A stretch of 51,592 nt of DNA from the NCBI GenBank assembly GCA_905204935.1, contig CAJLBJ010000015.1, positions 1-51,592 of the forward strand, in the 5' to 3' direction. This DNA is from an uncultured Lactobacillus sp. (GTDB lineage: Bacteria; Bacillota; Bacilli; Lactobacillales; Lactobacillaceae). The notes beneath the pieces were generated by a model. That model did not search any database. It saw only the letters and a list, made by a program, of their open reading frames with translations, and had not been told where the DNA came from. Within the stretch, counting starts at the first letter, position 1; every line of letters starts with the position of its first letter. Position numbers and translations under genes: made by a program. Of this stretch, positions 46,200 through 51,592 are shown piece after piece.

Positions 46200-47117
46200 A
46201 TGGATCCAATCCGTGAAAAGATTCAAAGTAAGTCACGTGAAACAAGACAAGAATTAACAGGAAAAATTTTAACTTATACGTGTATTGGTATTATTGTAGC
46301 TGTGGTATTATCCATTTTTGCCTTTGTGGCTTCTAAAGGAATTGCGACTTTTACTGAAAATAACGCAAGTTTGAAACAATTTTTAACCGGAACAGACTGG
46401 ATGCCTACTTCAAATGGTAAAGATGGTCGTCCATTAGTAGGCGCTTTGCCAATGATTGTAGGTTCTTTTGGGGTAACAATTTTAGCTGCTTTGATTGCAA
46501 CGCCGTTTGCTATCGGAACTGCTTTATATATGACTGAAATTGCGACAAAGAAAGGTCGTAATGTCTTACAAATCGTTATTGAATTATTGGTGGGGATTCC
46601 ATCTGTTGTTTACGGTTTTATTGGCTTAAACGTTGTTGTACCATTTGTAAGAAATCATTTTGGCGGTTCTGGATATGGTATTTTATCTGGGGCATTTGTA
46701 TTATTTGTTATGGTTTTACCGACAGTTACTTCATTGACTGTTGATAGTTTACGTGCCGTTCCAAAGCATTACAAAGCAGCATCTTTGGCTTTAGGTGCAA
46801 CCGAATGGCAGACAATTTACAAGGTTATTTTACGTTCGGCTTTACCAGGAATTTTAACTGCCGTAATTTTTGGGATGGCACGTGCTTTTGGTGAAGCTTT
46901 AGCTGTACAGATGGTTATTGGTAATGCAAGTTTGATGCCAACAAGTTTATTATCACCAGCATCTACCTTGACAAGTGTCTTGACGATGGGAATTGGTAAT
47001 ACAGTTATGGGAACTGTTGGTAATAATGCATTATGGTCATTGGCTTTAGTCTTATTGTTAATGTCATTAGTATTTAATATTTTAGTAAAATGGATTGGTA
47101 AGAGAGGAAAGATGTAA
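46200..47117 (+). CDS. pstC: Phosphate ABC transporter permease PstC
   Basis: The 305-aa inner-membrane permease has six predicted helices and the EAA-type loop LALGATEWQTIYKVILRSALPGI that contacts PstB. The periplasmic stretch GTDWMPTSNGKDGRPLVGALPMIVGS is typical for PstC. AAGGTG lies before the ATG. One base separates its stop from the pstA start, so translation is coupled. Confidence 0.95.
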   Translation: MDPIREKIQSKSRETRQELTGKILTYTCIGIIVAVVLSIFAFVASKGIATFTENNASLKQFLTGTDWMPTSNGKDGRPLVGALPMIVGSFGVTILAALIATPFAIGTALYMTEIATKKGRNVLQIVIELLVGIPSVVYGFIGLNVVVPFVRNHFGGSGYGILSGAFVLFVMVLPTVTSLTVDSLRAVPKHYKAASLALGATEWQTIYKVILRSALPGILTAVIFGMARAFGEALAVQMVIGNASLMPTSLLSPASTLTSVLTMGIGNTVMGTVGNNALWSLALVLLLMSLVFNILVKWIGKRGKM

Positions 47118-47118
47118 G

Positions 47119-48006
47119 ATGAACACCAAATTTCAAAATAAAATTGCCATCACGATCATTCGCGTTATTGCAGCGCTAGTTGTTTTGATTTTGGCGTTTT
47201 TGATCGGACGAATCTTATTACAAGGTCTACCACATGTTTCGTGGCATTTCTTGACGGCTCCTTCCGAGTCATTTGTTGCTGGTGGTGGAATTGGTTATCA
47301 ATTGTTTAACTCATTTTACCTATTGCTTTTAACATTGATTATTTCTTTTCCAATTTCTTTAGGTGCTGGTTTATTTTTATCTGAATACGCACCTAAAAAT
47401 TGGGTAACTGAAGTTGTACGGATGTCGATTGAAATTTTAAGTTCTTTACCATCCGTGGTTGTTGGGTTGTTTGGTTTCTTATTATTTGTAGTTCAATTTA
47501 AAATGGGCTTTTCTATTTTAGCTGGTGCGATTGCGTTGACATTCTTTAATTTGCCATTATTAACAAGAAATATTGAAGAAGCGATGCGAGCAGTACCTAA
47601 CTTGCAACGTGAAGCTGGTTTGGCTTTAGGGTTATCAAAATGGCGGACGATTACAAAGATTATTTTGCCAGAAGCATTGCCTGGAATCGTGACAGGGATT
47701 GTTTTAGGCGCTGGACGTGTCTTTGGTGAAGCGGCTGCTTTGATTTATACAGCTGGACAAAGTGCGACAAGCATGAATTTCTCTGATTGGAATCCATTTA
47801 GCCCTGCTAGTCCCTTAAATTTGATGCGTCCGGCAGAAACATTAGCCGTACACATTTGGAAAATTAATTCAGAAGGAATTATGCCTGATGCTGATGCTGT
47901 TTCAGCTGGTTCATCTGCCGTGTTAATCATTGCTGTTTTGATTTTTAACGTGTTAGCACGCTACATCGGAAACAAATTGTATCGCAAGTTAACAGCAAGT
48001 AAGTAG
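47119..48006 (+). CDS. pstA: Phosphate ABC transporter permease PstA
   Basis: The 295-aa permease is the partner of PstC, with six predicted helices and the EAA loop LALGLSKWRTITKIILPEALPGI. SFVAGGGIGYQLFNSFYLLLLTL is the PstA-type segment before the second helix. I chose ATG 47119, which follows the pstC stop by one base and has AGAGGAAAG upstream; an earlier in-frame start would lie inside pstC. Confidence 0.95.
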   Translation: MNTKFQNKIAITIIRVIAALVVLILAFLIGRILLQGLPHVSWHFLTAPSESFVAGGGIGYQLFNSFYLLLLTLIISFPISLGAGLFLSEYAPKNWVTEVVRMSIEILSSLPSVVVGLFGFLLFVVQFKMGFSILAGAIALTFFNLPLLTRNIEEAMRAVPNLQREAGLALGLSKWRTITKIILPEALPGIVTGIVLGAGRVFGEAAALIYTAGQSATSMNFSDWNPFSPASPLNLMRPAETLAVHIWKINSEGIMPDADAVSAGSSAVLIIAVLIFNVLARYIGNKLYRKLTASK

Positions 48007-48019
48007 AGGAGTAGTTTAA

Positions 48020-48909
48020 ATGAATGTTGGACAATATGATTTAAATGATAATTGGATTTTAAAATTTGATCCTAAAGAACATGAAATTGCCTTGAGTACG
48101 GAAGATTTACAAGTTTTTTATGGAGATAATCATGCCTTTCATGATGGTAATTTGCAATTTGAGCGTTATAAGATAACTTCATTGATTGGTGCTTCAGGTT
48201 CTGGTAAATCGACTTATTTACGTTCCTTAAACCGAATGAATGATGGGATTGCACGTGTTGAGGGCAAAATTATGTATCGTGGTTTGGATGTTAATTCTAA
48301 AGATATCAATGTTTACGAGATGCGTAAACATATCGGAATGGTTTTTCAAAGACCAAACCCATTTTCAAAATCAATTCGCAACAATATTACCTTTGCACTA
48401 AAGGAACGTGGATTAAAAGATAAACGAAAACTTGAAGAAATCGTAGAAACCAGTCTAAAAGGGGCTGCGTTATGGGATGAAGTTAAAGATGATTTAGATA
48501 AAAGTGCGCTCGCATTGTCTGGTGGACAACAACAAATGCTTGCTATTGGTCGTGCACTTATGGCTCGTCCAAAGTTGTTATTACTAGACGAACCATCTAT
48601 GGGGGACAACAACAACGTCTTTGCATTGCACGTGCTATTGCAATGGAACCAGACATTTTATTGATGGACGAACCAGCTAGTGCGCTTGATCCAATCTCAA
48701 CTTTAAAAGTTGAAGAAACAATGATTGAACTTAAGAAAAAATATACAATTGTCATTGTTACACATAATATGCAACAAGCCTCACGTGTGAGTGATTATAC
48801 CGCTTTCTTTCATTTAGGACACGTGATAGAATATGATAAGACTAAAAACATTTTTACTAACCCTAAAATTCGGGCGACCGATGATTATGTTTCAGGTAAC
48901 TTTGGCTAG
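48020..48909 (+). pseudogene. pstB: Phosphate ABC transporter ATPase PstB1, disrupted by an 80-bp insertion
   Basis: Walker A GASGSGKST, the Q-loop FQRPNPF and signature LSGGQQQ are intact. Then 80 bases have been inserted: GGACAACAACAA occurs at 48524-48535 and again at 48604-48615. The inserted codons read [20 protein letters not shown], a LivF-like Walker B region, and 80 is not a multiple of three, so the frame ends at 48664. The correct frame resumes with [20 protein letters not shown] and DEPASALDP, ending at 48909. Removing one repeat plus insert restores a 269-aa PstB, the usual size. The present ATPase is very probably inactive; an intact pstB2 follows. Confidence 0.85.
48536..48615 (+). 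repeat. 80-bp insertion inside pstB1, flanked by 12-bp direct repeats
   Basis: 68 bases of LivF-like coding sequence (48536-48603) plus the second copy of GGACAACAACAA (48604-48615). The ABC signature motif itself supplies the repeated bases. Confidence 0.8.
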
Positions 48910-48923
48910 GAGGAAGACTGCAA

Positions 48924-49679
48924 ATGAGTGATTTTATTTCGACACGCGACTTACATCTTTATTATGGTGAAAAAGAAGCATTAAATGGAATTACGCTAGG
49001 TTTTCCATCTAAAGGAATTCATGCGTTAATCGGACCATCTGGTTGTGGTAAATCCACATATTTGCGTTGTTTGAATCGAATGAATGATTTGATTGAAACG
49101 GTTAAGATTACGGGAACAATTGAGATTGATGGTAAAGATATCTACAGTCCGCAAACCGATACGGTTGAATTGCGTAAACAAGTTGGAATGGTTTTTCAAC
49201 AACCAAATCCATTTCCATTTTCTATCTATGACAATGTAACTTATGGTTTACGTTTGGGCGGGATAAAAGATAAACAAATCTTAGATGAACGTGTAGAAAC
49301 TAGTTTAAAGCAAGCGGCTATTTGGGATGAAGTTAAAGACAATCTTAATAAGAGTGCTTTATCTTTATCAGGTGGACAACAACAACGGATTTGTATTGCA
49401 CGTGTGTTAGCTGTACAACCATCCGTGATTTTGTTAGATGAGCCAACAAGTGCCTTAGATCCTGTTTCAAGTAACTTAATTGAAGAGATGTTATTGACAT
49501 TGCGAGAAGATTATACATGTATCATTGTGACACATAATATGCAACAAGCTTCGCGAATTTCCGATACTACATCATTTTTCTTGAATGGTGATTTGATTGA
49601 AACTGGAGCTACAAAGAAGATCTTTGTAAATCCTACTAAGCAAGAAACTGATGATTATTTAAGCGGTCGTTTTGGTTAA
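48924..49679 (+). CDS. pstB: Phosphate ABC transporter ATPase PstB2
   Basis: Complete 251-aa ATPase with Walker [11 protein letters not shown]-loop [10 protein letters not shown], signature LSGGQQQR, Walker [13 protein letters not shown] and switch His in [12 protein letters not shown]. It couples ATP hydrolysis to phosphate import through PstCA. Two pstB genes in tandem are common in Lactobacillales. Because pstB1 is broken, this copy must carry the transport function alone. AGGAGG lies about 13 bases upstream of the ATG. Confidence 0.96.
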   Translation: MSDFISTRDLHLYYGEKEALNGITLGFPSKGIHALIGPSGCGKSTYLRCLNRMNDLIETVKITGTIEIDGKDIYSPQTDTVELRKQVGMVFQQPNPFPFSIYDNVTYGLRLGGIKDKQILDERVETSLKQAAIWDEVKDNLNKSALSLSGGQQQRICIARVLAVQPSVILLDEPTSALDPVSSNLIEEMLLTLREDYTCIIVTHNMQQASRISDTTSFFLNGDLIETGATKKIFVNPTKQETDDYLSGRFG

Positions 49680-49700
49680 TAAGCAAGGAGGAAGTTTACA

Positions 49701-50366
49701 GTGAGTAAAGTTTTAGAACAACAAATTAAAGATTTGAAGCAAGATTTTGCTACTATGGGTTTTGGTGTAGCAGAAGCCATTAAATGTGCGATTGATTCGA
49801 TTAAAGAACACGATTTGAAATTGGCACAAAAAGTAATTGCCGATGATGAAGTAATTAATGAACAAGAAACAAGGCTTGAAAAAAAATCTGCTCAAATTAT
49901 TGCCTTGCAACAACCTGTTGCTGGTGATTTACGTGAAATTGTAGCTATCTTAAAGGCAAGTTCTGATTTAGAACGTTTAGCCGATCATGCAATCAGTATT
50001 GCACGAATTACTGAAAAATTAAATACAAGCGACCGTGATTTTGAAATTGAAGATTTATTATTTGAAATGGCGGCTAATATTCAACAAATGTTAGCAGATA
50101 TTTTGAAGGCTTATACTGAAATGGATGATAAGTTTGCTGTTGAAGTTGCTGCACGTGATTCTAAAAATGATGAATATTTCCGTAAAGTTAGCAAAGTAGC
50201 CGTTAAAAAGATTCAAAATACACCAGAATTTGCTTTAGAAGGTATCGATTATTTGAACATGGCAAACCATTTGGAAAGAATGGGTGATTATATCACAAAT
50301 GTTGCTGAGTGGATCGTTTATACCAATATTGGTAAAATCACAGAATTAGGGCGTAACGACTATTAA
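49701..50366 (+). CDS. phoU: Phosphate signalling protein PhoU
   Basis: The 221-aa all-helical protein is made of two PhoU three-helix repeats, each with the metal-binding E/DxxxD-type motif (LERLADHAISIAR and LERMGDYITNVAEW). It links Pst activity to the PhoR/PhoP system and restrains uptake. The start is GTG 49701, with AAGGAGGAAG upstream. It is the last gene of the pst operon; no terminator is visible between it and fba. Confidence 0.95.
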   Translation: MSKVLEQQIKDLKQDFATMGFGVAEAIKCAIDSIKEHDLKLAQKVIADDEVINEQETRLEKKSAQIIALQQPVAGDLREIVAILKASSDLERLADHAISIARITEKLNTSDRDFEIEDLLFEMAANIQQMLADILKAYTEMDDKFAVEVAARDSKNDEYFRKVSKVAVKKIQNTPEFALEGIDYLNMANHLERMGDYITNVAEWIVYTNIGKITELGRNDY

Positions 50367-50421
50367 TTGTGTGAAAATTAACATGAAAATTATATTTTTG
50401 TGCACGCTATTTGCAAAAATG

Positions 50422-50430
50422 TGGTAGAAT
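50422..50430 (+). promoter_or_regulatory. Extended -10 promoter for fba
   Basis: TGG-TAGAAT at 50422-50430, leaving a leader of about 53 bases. No good -35 at standard spacing. Confidence 0.6.
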
Positions 50431-50489
50431 ATAGGTGTACTCAATTTTAAGAGTAATTTTAGATGTTAACTTATTTAGGAGGCTGTTTT

Positions 50490-51353
50490 ATGTCACTCGT
50501 AAACGGTAACGAAATCTTTGCTGCAGCTCGTAAAGGTCATTATGCAGTAGGTGCTTTTAACACAAATAACTTGGAATGGACTCGTGCTATTCTTAAGGGT
50601 GCTCAAGAAATGAACACTCCTGTTTTAATCCAATGCTCAATGGGTGCTGCTAAGTACATGGGTGGCTACAAAGTTGTTAAGACTCTTGTAGAATCCGAAA
50701 TCGAAGCAATGAACATCACTGTTCCTGTTGTTTTACACTTAGACCACGGTACTTATGAAGCAGCTAAGGAATGTATCGAAGTTGGTTTTACTTCAGTTAT
50801 GTTTGATGGTTCTGATTTACCATTTGATGAAAACTTGAAGAAGACTAAAGAAATCGTAGAATTAGCTCATTCTAAAGGTGTTTCTGTTGAAGCTGAAGTT
50901 GGTTCTATCGGTGGTGAAGAAGACGGCGTTATTGGTGCCGGTGAATTAGCTGATGTTGCTCAAGCTAAAGCAATCGCTGATTTAGGTGTTGACTACTTAG
51001 CATGTGGTATCGGTAACATCCACGGCGTTTACCCAGAAAACTGGAAAGGTTTAAGCTTTGAACGCTTACAAGAACTTGCAGAAGTTATCGACACACCACT
51101 TGTTTTACATGGTGGTTCCGGTATTCCTCAAGAACAAATCGAAAAAGCAATCAGCATGGGTGTTTCTAAACTTAACATCAACACTGAATGCCAAATCGCA
51201 TTTGCTAAAGCAACTCGCGAATATATCGAAGCTGGTAAAGATATCGAAGGTAAAGGTTACGATCCTCGTAAATTACTTGCACCTGGTACACAAGCTATTA
51301 CTGATACAGTTAAAGAAGTTATCGGCTGGATCGGTACACCAGCAATCGACTAA
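50490..51353 (+). CDS. fba: Class II fructose-1,6-bisphosphate aldolase
   Basis: Splits fructose 1,6-bisphosphate into dihydroxyacetone phosphate and glyceraldehyde 3-phosphate in glycolysis. The 287-aa zinc enzyme has the ligand motif HLDHG, FDGSDLPFDEN, EAEVGSIGGEEDG, GIGNIHGVYP and VLHGGSGI. I chose ATG 50490, with AGGAGG seven bases upstream. The codon choice looks more biased (many GGT, GAA, AAC, CGT) than in the neighbours, consistent with high expression. Its presence argues for a homofermentative-type glycolysis. Confidence 0.97.
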   Translation: MSLVNGNEIFAAARKGHYAVGAFNTNNLEWTRAILKGAQEMNTPVLIQCSMGAAKYMGGYKVVKTLVESEIEAMNITVPVVLHLDHGTYEAAKECIEVGFTSVMFDGSDLPFDENLKKTKEIVELAHSKGVSVEAEVGSIGGEEDGVIGAGELADVAQAKAIADLGVDYLACGIGNIHGVYPENWKGLSFERLQELAEVIDTPLVLHGGSGIPQEQIEKAISMGVSKLNINTECQIAFAKATREYIEAGKDIEGKGYDPRKLLAPGTQAITDTVKEVIGWIGTPAID

Positions 51354-51372
51354 GATTAGGTTGATTATTAAG

Positions 51373-51400
51373 ACTATCCTAGATTCTAGGATAGTTTTTT
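51373..51400 (+). terminator. Rho-independent terminator after fba
   Basis: ACTATCCTAGA / TCTAGGATAGT hairpin followed by T6. Confidence 0.93.
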
Positions 51401-51439
51401 GTTATTGAGTAAATTAAAAACAGTCAGCTTTTTTGATGT

Positions 51440-51592
51440 GTATCCAGTTTTCTGGACACGTTAAAATTTAATAAATTATCCTAATGGATGCTTCCTTGTA
51501 TTTTACAGGAGGCATCCATTTTGTTTTGGCTTGAATTCTTTGATTGTTATAGTAATCGATATATTTACTAATAATTAAATGAGCTGTGATCT
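51440..51592 (-). mobile_element. End of a second IS3-family insertion sequence (truncated by window end)
   Basis: A terminal-repeat-like sequence (TGTATCCAGTTTTCTGGACA, about 51439-51458) lies next to the 3' end of a transposase gene on the - strand. The rest of the element is outside the window. The boundary is approximate because the other end cannot be seen. Confidence 0.6.
51468..51592 (-). CDS. IS3-family transposase (OrfB) C-terminal fragment
   Basis: Partial gene running off the window. The 41 visible codons end in YIDYYNNQRIQAKTKWMPPV followed by KYKEASIRIIY and TAA. YxxYYNxxRIQxKxxWxxPVxY is the characteristic C-terminus of IS150-group OrfB integrases. The catalytic DDE residues lie outside. 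The sequence differs from the fragment at 2-73 (NDRISNKTKNMSPVDYR), so a different IS is present at this end. Confidence 0.75.
   Translation of the reverse strand, partial: ITAHLIISKYIDYYNNQRIQAKTKWMPPVKYKEASIRIIY

Noticed and set aside
48601..48664. Programmed frameshifting in pstB1
   Set aside because: There is no slippery run with a downstream structure. The disruption is explained by an 80-bp insertion between direct repeats, and a frameshift would leave two signature motifs in one protein.

Overview
The window is an AT-rich, low-GC Gram-positive chromosome segment. The gene order fits a lactic acid bacterium, most likely a Lactobacillaceae member: ftsK-yfmF-yfmH-ymfI-rodZ-pgsA-cinA-recA-rny, mutS-mutL-ruvAB-queA-tgt-yajC, and a fab/acc operon headed by fabZ and the MarR-type regulator fabT. 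A class II aldolase gene (fba) suggests a complete glycolytic route. No species can be named from the sequence alone. Nearly all genes are on the + strand. Both window ends lie inside remnants of two different IS3-family transposase genes, so the window may be one contig that stops at repeated IS copies.

Layout. 1-112 is an IS end, then a gene-free stretch to 420. 421-7803 holds the DNA translocase ftsK, three genes tied to EF-P 5-aminopentanol modification (yfmF, yfmH, ymfI), a RodZ-like shape protein and pgsA. 7884-12064 holds cinA, recA (with a LexA-type SOS box) and rny. 12193-12460 is a decayed SemiSWEET-type sugar transporter gene, followed by an aldo/keto reductase. 13559-22585 is the mismatch repair, Holliday junction and queuosine block (mutS, mutL, ruvA, ruvB, queA, tgt, yajC). 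22703-23191 is a thiol peroxidase. 23630-33492 is a complete type II fatty acid synthesis operon: fabZ1, fabT, fabH, acpP, fabD, fabG, fabF, accB, fabZ2, accC, accD, accA, fabI. It is preceded by several inverted repeats that look like FabT operators. 33613-41574 holds zwf, dinB (SOS box between -35 and -10), a DHH phosphoesterase, a DEAD-box helicase and a T-box-controlled alaS. 41843-43657 is glmS, preceded by a perfect 40-bp palindrome. 43724-45129 is an accessory-looking stretch: a small membrane protein gene on the - strand, a candidate small RNA with a cre-like operator on its promoter, an unrecognised 102-aa protein and three tandem tRNA-Asn genes. 45306-50366 is a phosphate uptake operon (pstS, pstC, pstA, pstB1, pstB2, phoU) with PhoP-box-like TTTACA repeats. 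fba follows, then the second IS remnant.

The most unusual observations are four. The first pstB carries an 80-bp insertion between two copies of a 12-bp direct repeat; the inserted codons read like the signature-to-Walker-B segment of a LivF-type ABC ATPase, and the insertion breaks the reading frame. A short transcript unit at 44075-44191 has a consensus promoter, an overlapping cre site, a pyrimidine-rich body and a strong terminator, but no convincing ORF. A long palindrome sits next to the glmS -35. The fab promoter and fabT leader each carry a pair of operator-like repeats spaced 16 bp centre to centre.

How the genes work together: the fab/acc set makes acyl-ACP chains that feed PgsA-dependent phospholipid synthesis. 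RecA, RuvAB, DinB and MutSL cover recombination, mutagenesis and mismatch repair, and two of them (recA, dinB) carry SOS-like operators. Pst/PhoU, GlmS and Fba link phosphate, amino sugar and glycolytic supply.
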